64,000 nt of DNA, from positions 20,436 through 84,435 of the forward strand of contig JAKSZT010020895.1 of NCBI GenBank assembly GCA_026826555.1, written 5' to 3'. This DNA is from Tolypeutes matacus (Eukaryota; Chordata; Mammalia; Cingulata; Chlamyphoridae). The notes under the pieces were generated by a model. It had not been told where the DNA came from, did not search any database, and saw only the letters and a program-made list of their open reading frames with translations. Shown one piece after another: positions 48,701 through 60,296 of the stretch; position 1 is the first letter of the stretch; every line of letters begins with the position of its first letter. Made by a program: the position numbers and the translations under genes.

Positions 48701-51386
48701 CTGCCAGCTCTGGTATTTCCTTACAAGCTGATCGGAGAGCTAAAAATCAAAGGCGAAGAGTTCACATGACTTTGGAATTACCCTGGAGTGCTGATAGAGC
48801 AATTCAGCAATTTGGAGAACAAAGGTTTGCCTCTATTGTTGCTAAAAGACTTGAAAGTTTGGGAGCACTTACACATGGTGACAGAAGAGCAACAGAATCT
48901 AGAGATTTGAGTAGGTTCAACTTTGACAATAAGTATGGGAGAAATGCTTTAGAGATTGTTATGAAATCTATTGTAAACTTAGATTCTCCTATGGTATCAC
49001 CACCTCCAGACTATCCCGGAGAATTCTTTAAAGATGTTCGACAAGGACTGATAGGAGTTGGCCTGATAAATGTAGAAGATCGCTCAGGAATTCTTACTCT
49101 TGATAAAGATTATAACAACATAGGAAAATTCTTAAATAGAATTTGGGTATGGAGGTGCATCAACAGAATGCATTATTTCAGTATTTTGCTGACACACTTA
49201 CTGCAGGTGTTCAAAATGCCAAAAAAAAATGGAAGATATGATATGGGAATCTTAGATCTTGGTTCTGGAGATGAAAAGGTGAGGAAAAGTGATGTTAAGA
49301 AGTTTTTGACTCCAGGATATTCAACCTCTGGCCATGTAGAGTTATACACAATTAGTGTAGAAAGGGGAATGTCCTGGGAGGAAGCTACCAAGATTTGGGC
49401 CGAGCTGACAGGACCAGATGATGGCTTTTACTTGTCATTGCAAATAAGGAACAATAAGAAAACTGCCATCTTAGTTAAAGAAGTGAACCCTAAAAAGAAG
49501 CTTTTCTTAGTTTATAGACCAAATACTGGGAAACAGCTCAAATTAGAAATTTATGCAGATCTAAAGAAGAAATATAAGAAGGTAGTCTCTGATGATGCTG
49601 TGATCCATTAGTTAGATCAGTATAATTCATCTGCAGATACTTGTACTCATGCTTATTGGCGTGGCAACTGCAAAAAAGCAAGCTTGGGGTTAGTTTGTGA
49701 AATAGGTCTCCGTTGCCGCACATACTATGTTTTATGTGGTTCAGTACTGAGTGTCTGGACAAAAGTTGAGGGTGTTTTAGCATCTGTCAGTGGCACTAAT
49801 GTGAAAATGCAAATAGTTCGGCTAAGAACAGAGGATGGACAGCGGATTGTAGGTCTGATTATTCCGGCAAATTGTGTGTCTCCTCTTGTAAATCTCCTTT
49901 CGACTTCAGACCAGTCTCAGCAGCTTGCGGTCCAGCAGAAACGGCTGTGGCAGCAGCACCACCCGCAGAGCATCACCAACTCCAGCAACGCATAGAGAAC
50001 AGACAGGTTTCAACATGGATGTATCTGAAATGCTGTTGAGGCATATCGTTTGCATAAAAATCAGGGACAGTTTCCAAAGAATTATAAGTTTTTCTTAGTT
50101 GTGCTCTTTCCAGTTAATGGGGGGGGGGGGAGGGATAAAGACAGACCTGTAATAGATAGCAAATCAGCAGTGCCAATGGTGGTACATCTGTCTTTCCTTT
50201 TGCTTTTCCCGTGGTACTTCCCATTTGTTTTTACTTTGGGTGAGGAGAAGGGTATGTGTGCTTGCGTGTGTGTTAGTCTGTTGTTGGTGAATTTCTTAAA
50301 GGCTACAAACCACAATTGGTTTGAAATGTTTGGAACTTCCCAAACTGGCTTTACTTTTCTGTTACACAGTGCTCAGGGTTAACGCAGTCCATCCATGCCG
50401 TTGCTGAGGGAATTATCCCCAGATGCATGTATTTCGAGACTATAAATATAGAAAATATATATTGGTTTCTTTTTCCAACTTATTAAACACTAGGTTTATT
50501 AAAGTATGAAATGGAAGGTTGCGTATCATGCATTCAGCTTCTTTTTTAGTTTTTTTTCTGACAGTGCATGTCTTTGAAAGCATGCGTAAGCAAGATTAAC
50601 AGAAGTCAAGTAACAGACAGAAACACATTTGTAGATGTACAGCATTGGTGATTGCATTTTTATAGAGTCTATACCTGGGTATTGCTTCTAACCCTGTGAG
50701 CCCTTACCCCCATCCTCCTTCCTGCCCTAGTTTTCTTGTCAAGGTAATGAGTGCATACATTTTTTGGTGATGAAACTCTTAAAAGTTAATTTTAATATAC
50801 TGATAGTATTCCTCACATGTGCTGCAAAAATGGCTACAAGCCTGTTTTTCTTAAAATTACATTTTCTTTAACTTAAAGATAGTTTTAAAAAGAAGTGTAA
50901 ATTGACTTCCATTTTGCAATCCTTTTTTTTTTTTTTAACTTTACTATCTTAATTTGCTTTGTCATTCATGAAAAGGAAACCTTACTTGAGTTGTAAATTA
51001 GACAATGAGGAAACACTTGAGGCTTCTGCTGTATGTTTTTTTGTTATTGTTATTGTTGTTACCCAGTAACTTGAATATTGTTTAATGTGTTGTAAGACAT
51101 TGTAGAGATTATCTCAAGCTGTTAAAAATGGTAATGTACAAATGTGAATAGACACTTATCTATAATATGGGTAAGTTTTGTTTCACCTATAATAGATGTT
51201 TATAAACAAGTGAGGGGACAAGTGGTCTTTTTGTTTACTTTTATCCTTTTTTTTTTTGCTTGCACAAGTTGCACTATTGAAAAATTGAGATTGTATAAAC
51301 CTGATCAAAAGCTGCAAGATACCAAAATCTTGTAGATGTCAAATAAAAAGTTGTTATACTAAAAACAAACAAACAAACAAACAAAC
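45723..51386 (+). pseudogene. SBNO1: SBNO1 processed pseudogene (strawberry notch homolog 1)
   Basis: An intronless copy of the whole mRNA. It has a GC-rich 5' UTR (45,723-45,882, including agatggcggcgg), ATG at 45,883 and the protein start [23 protein letters not shown]. The coding region reaches the original stop TAG at 49,993-49,995, then the 3' UTR, AATAAA at 51,342-51,347 and a tail. The parent is a nuclear DExD/H helicase-like regulator of about 1,393 residues. Walker A (GDGAGVGK) is at 46,837-46,860 and DECH at 47,185-47,196. Lesions: a 1-base deletion after 47,692 creates a stop at 47,695; TAG replaces CAG at 47,721; 1 base is gained in the A-run 48,243-48,251; 22 codons are lost near 48,814; a 1-base loss near 49,143 is compensated in the A-run 49,221-49,229; TAG replaces TGG at 49,609. 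The first 604 codons are open. Confidence 0.97.
51342..51347 (+). other. Polyadenylation signal of the SBNO1 retrocopy
   Basis: AATAAA lies 14 bases before the A-rich tail that starts at 51,361. It marks the original mRNA 3' end. Confidence 0.85.
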
Positions 51387-51390
51387 AAAC
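51361..51390. repeat. AAAC microsatellite grown from a poly-A tail
   Basis: aaaaac followed by repeated aaac units, ending at the right target-site duplication. The position shows it evolved from the retrocopy's poly-A tail. Confidence 0.9.
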
Positions 51391-53585
51391 TATATGCTTT
51401 TATAAGAAACTCAACCAAAATTCAAACCCAAAAGTTGATTTAAAAAATTTGGGAAAAAAAGTTGATTGAATGCGAAAGGATGGAAAAATATTCCATGCAA
51501 ATATAAAAATAGTAACCAAAGAGATCTGGAGTGTCCATACTAATAACAGCTAAAATAGTCTTCAAGTTCACAACTTTTACAATGGACAAATTAGTACACT
51601 ATATCCTGATGAAGTGGTAAATTCAAAAAGAAGATATGAGAGCTATAAATATGTTTGCACTGAATCAGCAGAAACCAACAATAATCAAACAAATATTGAC
51701 ACTTTTGAAAGGAGAAAAACATGGTTCTATAATCTAGTAATAAACATCAATACACTACATTCAATAATGGAGAGAACATCTAGATAGAAGACTGATGAGG
51801 AAATTGAAGACCTGAGCAATATTCAAAAGGACAAATCAGTGACAAAGACAATAGGAGCTAACAAACATATGTACATTCGATACACAAGAGACCAATAAAG
51901 AGTCTTCTCTATTATACATTGAGGCATTATTCAAAATAGACCATATGCTAGGTCACAAAACAAGATAATACATTTAACAAGATAGAGATCATACAATGAA
52001 TCTTCTCTGGCAACACTGAAATGATGTTAGAAATCAGTAAAAGAAGGATCAGTGGAAAATTCACTGATACATGGAAATTAAAAAGTACAATATTAAACAT
52101 CCAATGGATCAAAGAAGAAATCACAAAGGCAATTACCAAATATCTTGAAGTGAATGAGCAATATAAAACATAACTAATCTTAAGATGCAGCATTGGGACT
52201 GTTGTAAGGGAAATTTATAAATGAATTCTTACAACAAAATAGGACAAAAATCTCAAATATGAGACCTAACTTCACATCTTGAGGTACTAGAAACAGAAGA
52301 ACATAATAAATCCAAAGAAAGCAGTTGTAATGAAATTATAAATATTACAGAGGATGTAAATGAAACAGAGAATAAAAATACAATAGAGAGGGTCAATGAA
52401 ACTAAATTTTTTTTCATTATAAACATCAATAAAATAAACAAAACTTTAGCTAGACTGAAAAAGACAGAAAGGACAGAAATAAGTAAAGTCAGAAATGAAA
52501 GAGGAACATTATCATAGACAACACAGTAATAAAATAGAATATAAAAGGATACTATGAACAATTGTTGCCCCAAAACTAGATGAAATGGACAAATTTCTAG
52601 AAACATAAAAACTACCTACACTAACTCAAGAAGAAATAGATGTCAACAGACCAACAACAAATAAAAAGATCAAATCAGTTATCCAAACCTCCTAACATAG
52701 AAAATCACAGGACCAGTTATGTTCACTGGTGAACTTTACCAAACATTTCAAAAACACCAATCCTACATATATTCCTTAAAAAAAAAAAAAAAAATCAAAG
52801 GGAAAACCTCCTAAATCATTCTTTGTGGAGAGTATTACCCTAATACCAAAACTAATATTATTCACCACTCTAATATCCGTTCCAGTCAGAGTAATTAGGC
52901 AAGGAAAAGAAATAAAAGTTATACACATTGGTAAGGAATAAGTTAAACTTTCCCTGGTTGCAAATGACATGATACTATATAGAGAAAATTCCCAAAAAAT
53001 TACACAACAAAGCTAAGAGCTATCTAATTCACTATATTGGATGGTACAATATCAGTGCAAACAAAATCAGTGATGTTTCTATACATTAGTAATGAAAAAT
53101 TTTAAGAAGAAATCAAGAGTAAATTAACTATAAGAGATCAGTTGTAAAAAAATTGAACTAGGATTAAATTTAGCCAAGCATGTAACTGACTTTTATGCAG
53201 AAAAATATAAAACATTTATTGAAGTAATCAAAAAAGCCCTAAATAAATGGAAGAATATTCTGTGTTCATGGATTTGAAGACTAAATATTCTTTTGATGTC
53301 AATTCTACCAAAAGGGATTTCCAGATTCAATGCAATCCAAATCAAAATTCCCACAGACATCTTAGCAGAAATGGAAAGGACAATGAACCTATATGTCAGG
53401 AAATGTAAAAGCAAAAATATCAAATAACATATTGAAAAATAAGAAGAATGTTGGAGTGTATACATCTCCCAATTTTTAAATTTATTAAAGGGTACTGTTC
53501 TTAAAATAACACGAGACTTGCCAAAGGGCAGACATATCAATAGCATTGAGATGGGAGTCAAAAACAAACCTTCATGACTATGTCC
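51387..53585 (+). mobile_element. LINE-1 ORF2, continuation downstream of the SBNO1 insertion
   Basis: Immediately after the tail the endonuclease region resumes (ctatatgcttttataagaaactca, then gaatgcgaaaggatggaaaaatattccatgcaaat). It continues through the linker and the RT region (accagttatgttcactggtgaactttacc near 52,714) to about 53,585, with many stops. Together with 43,650-45,712 it forms the element that was hit. A poly-A-like run lies at 52,779-52,794. Confidence 0.85.
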
Positions 53586-54180
53586 AAATGATTTTATTTT
53601 TGAAAGAAAGTACAAATTTTAATAGTAAGTGTAAATCCAGGTTAGATTTAATACAATCATTAAAAATAGCAAAGCAACAAACATTTATAAATATAAATCA
53701 TGATTCAAATATAATAGAAATTAATTACAACATAATTCTAATTTTTATATACAGCTCTATTGTACTATTGGACATAATTTCTAAGAATGAAATAAATTAT
53801 TGTTTTAGCTATTTAGTTTCCATTTAGGCCATAATTCTTTCTAGATAATAAAATTCCTATTTGGGAATTCTTCACATCGTAATGGAATGAATTACAGAAG
53901 ATAACAATTTGCCAACTCATAATTTTATTAGGCAGAAGAACTCAAAATCTTGTTCAACATTAGTCATGCTAAATCAATACTGATCTAGATAGATTATTTT
54001 AAATAAAGACTATAAGAAAGGGTTAAAGAAAAAAGAAGTATCCAAAAATATATCTCTTCTCCAGCCCTCTGCAATTAAAAGTATTTGTTTTGTATGACAA
54101 AAATACAAAATACTGATCACAAGAACAATTATTGTTCTGAGTAATTATTGTTGCACTGAGTAATTATTGTTCATATACTA
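53586..54180. other. AT-rich non-coding stretch with short tandem repeat
   Basis: No gene recognised. Two copies of a 16-base unit, ctgagtaattattgtt, sit at 54,137-54,152 and 54,156-54,171, with a partial copy just before them. Confidence 0.5.
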
Positions 54181-55910
54181 TAATACCGTTATTTTTCATT
54201 TCTCTGGTCTACTCTACCTCTTTTTTTCTTTACTATTTGCATAGAATACCTTTTTCCAAACATTGTCTCTGAAGGCTTTGAACTCACCCTCATTTTTGAA
54301 GGACAACTTTGCTGGGTACAGAATTCTAGGCTGACAGTTTTCTCTTTCAGTACATTGTATACATCACACCACTTTCTTCTCTCCTTCGTGGTTTTTGATG
54401 AGAGGTTGGTACTTAATCTTATAAAGTTGCCCTTGTGTGTGATGATTTGCTTTTTTCTTGCTGCTTTCAGAATCCTCTTTTTATCTCTAATATTTGTCAT
54501 TCTGAATAGAAGGTGTCTTTCAGGGTAGGTCTATTTGTGTTTATTCTGTTTAGGATTCATTGTCCTTCTTGCATATTGAAATTTATGTCCTTCATAAGGT
54601 TTGAGAAGTTTTCTGTCATTATTTCCTCAAATTTTCTTTCTGCCCCCTTTCCATTCTTTTCTCCTTATGGGACACCAATAATGCAAATAATTGCAATAAT
54701 GCAAATAATTGCAAATATTGCAATAATACAAATGTTTGTGTGTTTTGCATTGACATACAATTCCCTAAGATTCCATTTTTACATTCGCTTCTCTTTCTGC
54801 TCTCTTGTCTTTTCTAGTCCAGATGTTCTGTCTTTGAAATCACTAATTCTTTCTTAAAGCAATTCAAATCTGCTCTATGTGCCTCTAATGTAATTTTAAT
54901 CTCATCTATCATGTCTTCCATTCCCATAAGTTCTGTTACTTTCTTTTAATAGGTTTTCAAATTGTTCTTTATGATCTCCCAGTGTCTTCTCAATATCTTC
55001 TATTTCTTCAGTCATATTTTCTTTAAATTCTTTTAAGTGATTTAGGAGACTTGTGTGATTATCATTTATTTATCTGTATTAACTCCTCTATCTCTTCAGG
55101 ATATTTGGTTTGTTCTTTTGGTTGGGCCATCTCTTCCTGTCTTCAGGTATGGCTTGTAGATTTTGCTGATATTTAGGCATCTGAATATGTTTGTGAATTT
55201 ACTCTGATGACTATTTTCTCTCTCTTGCTTATTTTCTTTCAAAGGTCTTCTTTCATATTTGGTTCAAATTGTTCTCAGTCTTTCAAACTCTCTGCTTAAG
55301 TTTTCAATATCAGGCCAGGGACTCACTAGCGGGGCACAGATTTTCTTTCAGAGCTTGGTTATAGAGAGTGCAGAGAACAATTTTGTTCATGCAATTTCCA
55401 GACTGGCCAGCAGATTGCATGAGTCTGTGCGATTTACCATGGAGGTGTATCAGTCTGGGCTTTCCTGTGTTCCAAATTTCCAGAATTAAAGTGGACTCTG
55501 TTGGATGAATTCACTGAAGAAAAATGTGCTGACCTTCCTTCCCTTTCCCCTTGAAACAGCTGACAAGAAGAAAGATGTCTTTTCCCCTCTCATTCAGCTG
55601 CAGTGAGCTAGGTGTTTTATCTCAGCTTAGTATCTTGGGGATAGGTGAGTGGAGCTCTTCCTGGCCACCATGGGGCCTTGGTAATTCACGATTGTCATTT
55701 TGGCTCCATCTCTCTGTCCCTCACCCTCTTAGGAGTAGTGTAGCACTGTCCTAGTCTGCTGACCCCCAAAGCAGGTCCTTTGGTCAGATTTTGGCTCTTT
55801 CTCCATAGTTTATGAAAGAGCATTGAGCTCTGACTGTAAGTCCATCACCACCTTCCCTCCAGTTGATTTTTGAAAAAGATGCTGCATCCACTCTATGAGG
55901 AAAGAAGTCT
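54181..55910 (-). mobile_element. Antisense L1/HAL1-type ORF1 region and 5' part
   Basis: On the minus strand, 54,500-54,190 reads a diverged L1 ORF1 3' region: gtcagcctagaattctgtacccagcaaagttgtccttcaaaaatga is the block equivalent to 'ccaagaattctatacccagcaaaattgtccttcaaaaatga'. Upstream parts to 55,910 are non-coding and may be the 5' region of the same element. HAL1 elements carry such an ORF1 without RT; which of the two this is cannot be decided by eye. A tandem 18-base repeat (aataatgcaaataattgc twice) lies at 54,677-54,712. Confidence 0.6.
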
Positions 55911-55914
55911 CCAT

Positions 55915-57135
55915 TTTTTTTTCATTTTAAAAAGAATTTATTGACATTTGTAATCCATACCTGAACATATATAAACAATAAATGGATAGTAAAAGTGGTG
56001 AACATACAAAATAAATATGTGTAACAAAATACAGGGCTCCCATGCATCATCCCACCTGGCTTGTTTCACTCAACATACTCTCCTCCAGGTTGATCCATGT
56101 TATCATATGCATCATGAGTTCATTTCATCTTACAGCTACATAATATTCCATTATATGAATATACCACAATTTGTTTTTCTATTCATCAGTTGACGGACAC
56201 CTAAGTTGTTTCCATCTTTTGATAATTGTGAATAATGTCACTTTGAACAAAGGTGGGCAGTTGTTTGTTCAGGTCACTGTTCATAGTTCTGGGCATATAC
56301 CTACTGGCAATATTGCTGAGTACTTTGGTATCTCTATATTTAACTTCCTTTAGAACTGCCAAAATAAACTTTCACAGTGGTTGTACCATTCTACATTCCC
56401 ACCAACAGTGAGGAAGTGTTCCTTTCTCTCCAGATCCTCTCCAACCCATATAGTTTTCTGCTTTTTTAATAGTGGCCATCCTAGTAGATGTGAAATGGTA
56501 TCACATAGTAAATTTGGTTTGCATCTCCCTAATAGTCAGTGATGTTGAATATTTTTCATGTGTTTTTTTTTTTTTTTTTTTTTTGCCATTTGTATTAAAA
56601 CTGTCTATTCAGCTCATTTTACTATTTTTAATTGGGTCATTTTTCTTTTTATTATTGTGGTGTAGGATCTCTTTATGTATTATAGATATTTGACCCTTGC
56701 CTGATGTGTGATTTCCAAATATTTTCTCCCATTGAGTAGGCTGTCATTTTACCCTCTCCACAATGTCCTTTGAGGTGCAGAAGTGTTTAAATTTGAGGAC
56801 TTTCCATTTGCTTATATTTTGTTATTGTTTCTTGTGCTTTGGGTGCATAGTTTAAGAGACCGCCACCAAATACAAAGCCTTGTAGATGCTTCCTTGTTAT
56901 CTTTTAGGAGTGTTATGGTCCTGGTTTTTATGTTTAGGTCTTTGATCCATTTTGAGTTGATTCTTGATAGGAAGTGAGATAAGGTCCACTTTTACTCTTT
57001 TGGTTCTGGAAATCCAGTTCTCCCAGCACCATATGTTGAAAAGATTGTTCTGTCCCAGAAAAGTGGACTTGATAGGCTTATCAAAAATGAGTTGACCATA
57101 ATAATTAGAGTCTATTTCTGGACTTTTGAATCCTC
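55915..57135 (-). mobile_element. LINE-1 3' end, antisense
   Basis: On the minus strand, the 3' UTR ends at about 55,915 with a T-run. Then come reversed ORF2 C-terminal blocks: ccattatatgaatatacc (HIYTMEYY equivalent) near 56,150, accaacagtgagg near 56,400, and tgaaatggtatcaca near 56,491. The WCWENW-equivalent segment is near 57,030. A long T-run interrupts at about 56,566-56,584. Confidence 0.85.
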
Positions 57136-57139
57136 CATC

Positions 57140-57309
57140 TACTTAGAAGTCCTCCAAGAATAGTTTCTTTAAAATATGGTGTTGAGAATACTGGATATCA
57201 ATATGGAAAAGAATGAAAGTGGATTCATATCTCTCACCATATACACAAATTAATACAAAACTGACCAAATAACAAAATATAAGAAACAAAACTGTAAAAC
57301 CTGTTGGGG
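57140..57309 (+). mobile_element. LINE-1 ORF2 fragment, sense, back to back with the previous copy
   Basis: tggtgttgagaatactggatatcaatatgg encodes the WCWENWISI-like block, followed by aagtggattcatatctctcacc (DPYLT-like) and caaaactgtaaaac. It covers part of the same ORF2 stretch as the adjacent antisense copy, so two elements are present and not simply one with an inverted 5' end. Confidence 0.7.
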
Positions 57310-57420
57310 ATTGAAGTATGTACACATTAGAGCATGTTTTTCATCTTAACCCATTCTTGTGGGTGTGAATCCAGTTTATATAGAAGCATTTGAAGAAACA
57401 ATGTTTCTTCCTTTTAATTT
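57310..57420 (+). mobile_element. MaLR-type LTR, left piece
   Basis: ttgaagtatgtac, then tcttaacccattcttgtgggtgtgaa, follows the 5' part of the LTR at 28,321 and 30,688 (cttggaaatgtgtgtac, ttaaactaattcatcctgtgtatg). The remaining LTR seems to be at 60,297-60,668. Confidence 0.55.
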
Positions 57421-57654
57421 GCCATTTTATTTTATTTTACTATGACTATAAAATATGCATGAAAAAGAAATATGACAAAATAAATGTCCAGTAACATATA
57501 GAACTATTAATGTTATAGTCACATGAATACATTATAAATATATATATATGTTTTATATTTGAGAAAATTAGATTTCTTTAAATAAAATCTCATGAAATTT
57601 CTGTACTTAACAGTATCTGGAAATTTTTTTATTGAGGTGAAATTCACATAACAT

Positions 57655-59450
57655 AAAATTAACCATTTTATTTATTTTTTTAATTTTTTAAAAAAGATAC
57701 TTAGATTGCATAAATGTTACACAAAAAAATATAGGGAATCTCATGTTCCCTACCTCCCACACCTCCAACAACCTCCCACATCCCATAAACATCCTTCATT
57801 AGTGTGGCACATTAATTACAATTGATAAACACATCCTGGGACTTTGCCATTAAGCATGGACCATAATTCACATTGTAGAACACACTCTCTCCCACACAGT
57901 CCTGCATGTTATATGATGATAGAAAATGGTCTATATCTGTCATTGCAATGTCACTCAGGACAGTTCCCAAGTCCTGGAAAAGCCCCTGTATTACAACTGC
58001 TTTTCTCTCTCCCTGCCTCCAGAGCCTCCAGTGGCCACTAGCTCCACATCAATGTTGTTATTTCTTCCATTGTTGAATCACAATATTTCTAAAGTAGAAT
58101 ACCAGTAAGTCCACTCTAGTCCATAGCTCTCCCCCCATCCTGAGGTATCTGGGATAGTGATGTCCACTCAACCTCCAAATGAAAGGGGGCTTATATCTCA
58201 TGGGGAAGATGGATGGGATTATCCTGCTTGCAGTTGCAGACTCTCTCCATTCCCTGGTATGGTCATTGTCCATCATCATCTCTCCACCAGTTTTCCTGGG
58301 TGAGTCCAATGAGCTGTAGAGTAGGAGTAACTGATCCTCTGAGGTTCTGGGCCCAGCTGGTACAGGGACAGCTGAAAGGCTCAAATCTCTGTACATACAC
58401 CTACAAACTCCAGCACCAAGAATAGGTTTGAAAAGAAGGGACAGATGAACCATGTGCTGGGAAGATGAAATTGAGTCTAACTCTGTCACTGTCAGGAGCA
58501 CAAACTCCAAAGTTTGGGAAGACACCAAAGGTTGGCAAGGCACTAAACTCCAGAGCTATCTGCCTTGACATAGGATGTGGCTGTCTCCAGAGCTCTCAGG
58601 AGCTCCACTGTTTAGGGAGATAGCTACGTTGGAATTCTATGAGATCCTACTGAGACATGCATAAGTATTACCTCTGGGATGGCCTCCTGACTCATTTTGA
58701 AGTCTCTTAGCCATATTAACACATTCATCTTTAATGTTTGCCCCTTTTAGTCAAGGTCTCTTTTCCAGTCACCTTGTCATTTGGTGCTTGTTAAAAACCC
58801 CTCAATGCCAGGGAGGCTCATCCTGGGAGTAATGTCCCATGATGGGAGGAAGTTAATGAATTCATATGCTGAGTTTAGTTTAGAAAGAGGCCATATTTGA
58901 GCAACAAGGAGGCTCTCAGGAAGCAACCGTTAGGCACCCATAACAATAGGCTAAGTTTCTATTTCAAGAGCAAAGACTCATAAGGCTAGTGATCAATATC
59001 AAGTGCCCATTAGTGGATCATCCTCCTTCACCAATCACTGCCCCTGCACTTGGGAGACTGTTGCTGCTCCATTAGAAAATGTGGCAGAGCTCTCCAGGAT
59101 GGGAATTCAGTATTCTCTCAATTATTGTGTGATACTCTACTAACTGTGACAAAGCCCCATGAACATTAGAACATTTTTATATACCTTATATTTATGCTCA
59201 GGTGAGTTTCCTCTCATGCATCCCCCATCCTTGACATGCCACACCAACTCTCCTCCCCCGACCCAGTTGCAACCTTTCAGTGATCCAAAGCTTCTCCAAA
59301 GATGAAGCCATTACAATAGCTGAATACAATTAATATGAAAATGAAATAATAATGATAAGTTCAAATGTAAGAGATAAAATACATAAAAAGTAAAAAAAAA
59401 AAACTAACAATAAAATTAAATTAAAAGATTGGGATATTGAAAAAAATTAA
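57655..59450 (-). mobile_element. Long lineage-specific repeat, copy 6 (longest copy, antisense)
   Basis: The reverse complement aligns with copies 1 and 3 along their length. The tail is at the left (T-rich near 57,665-57,690), then the ccacctcccacacctcc block near 57,750, ggccactagctcc near 58,033, and tatgctgagtttagttt near 58,867. The 5' part is near 59,100-59,300. A 161-codon frame on its minus strand (58,058-58,543) has no recognisable domain and other copies do not preserve it, so I do not call it a gene. Confidence 0.8.
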
Positions 59451-59576
59451 AAATATATTTAAAGTAATGTTTGTTGACCTTTTCTCTTTCATCACTGCAA
59501 TATCAGGTGTCCAGTCTGTACCGTGGAACCTTCCCCCTCTCGTTCCCTAGTTTCTCACTATTTTTAATTTTGTTTT

Positions 59577-59591
59577 CAAAGAAATTTTAGG
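59577..59591. repeat. Target-site duplication, left, of the DAS-like SINE
   Basis: caaagaaattttagg recurs exactly at 59,798-59,812 after the SINE tail. Full identity over 15 bases indicates a recent insertion relative to the rest of the window. Confidence 0.92.
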
Positions 59592-59797
59592 GGAAGCGGC
59601 TGTGGCTCAATCAGTAGGGCTCCCGTTTACCATATGGGAGGCCCTGGGTTCGGTTCCCGGGGCCTCCTGGTGAAGGCAAGCCCGCCCGCACGGCGTGGTT
59701 AGCTGACCCAGCGAGCACAAGCAGCAAGGGGGGGATAAATGAATAAATAAATAAAATCTTAAAAAAAAAAAAATTAAAAAAAAAAAAAAAAAAAAAA
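59591..59797 (+). mobile_element. tRNA-derived SINE of the DAS type, young copy
   Basis: The element starts gggaagcggctgtggctcaa. It has an RNA polymerase III A box at about 59,603-59,614 (tggctcaatcag) and a B box at 59,647-59,657 (ggttcggttcc, a close match to GGTTCGANNCC). A unique body follows (cctcctggtgaaggcaag, gttagctgacccagcgagc), then an (AAAT)-type stretch and a long A tail. CpG sites are still well kept (gcccgcccgcacggcg), unlike anything else nearby except the SBNO1 5' UTR. The family is known from armadillos; the name is from memory. It splits an older L1 3' UTR. Confidence 0.92.
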
Positions 59798-60296
59798 CAA
59801 AGAAATTTTAGGTCACAATAAAGTCACACACAGAATACAGGAGACTCTCATATATTCAACATCCTAACCCTTCCCCCCCCCATATTATTACCTTTTTATA
59901 GGCATATGGTAGCATTGTTATAACTGATATACAAATAGTGAAACATGGCTACTAAACATTGTCAATGGTTACACTAATGTTTACATTTTAGACCATACAC
60001 TTTTATAAATTTTGATGATATATATCATGTACTGTGTCATTCACTGTATGGTAATGAAGAACATTTCCACTGACCACTAAATACCCCCTCTTTGATCTAT
60101 TCTATTCTTTCCACCCCTTCCCCCCGGGGCTCAAGGTGACCCTCTAGCTTGACTCATTGAATGACAAGATTCATAGTTACATGCAGCAAGAGGTCTTGAC
60201 ACACTGCTTTGTCTTCCCCTATTAGGAACTGCCCTTACTCTTGAGAGACTTCCACTTGTCTATTTCTGAACAACTTGGTTCTCCCAAAGATAGGAG

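Larger units (their letters stand above)
59455..60296 (-). mobile_element. L1 3' UTR-like sequence, antisense, split by a SINE
   Basis: Sequence on both sides of the SINE (ttttaggtcacaataaagtcacacacagaatacagg; attcactgtatggtaatg) resembles the antisense L1 3' UTR at 20,020-20,460 in layout (ttgggggttacataaatatcgtgcataaaatacaag). It is non-coding. Assignment to L1 is by this similarity only. Confidence 0.5.

Noticed and set aside
50117..50130. Run of G's as a possible G-quadruplex regulatory site
   Set aside because: A single G-run in the 3' UTR of a pseudogene, with no multi-run quadruplex pattern.
54513..54857. 114-codon plus-strand frame
   Set aside because: Antisense of L1/HAL1-type sequence; T-rich codon content only.
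58058..58543. 161-codon minus-strand frame in the long repeat
   Set aside because: Other copies of the repeat do not keep it open and no domain is recognisable.
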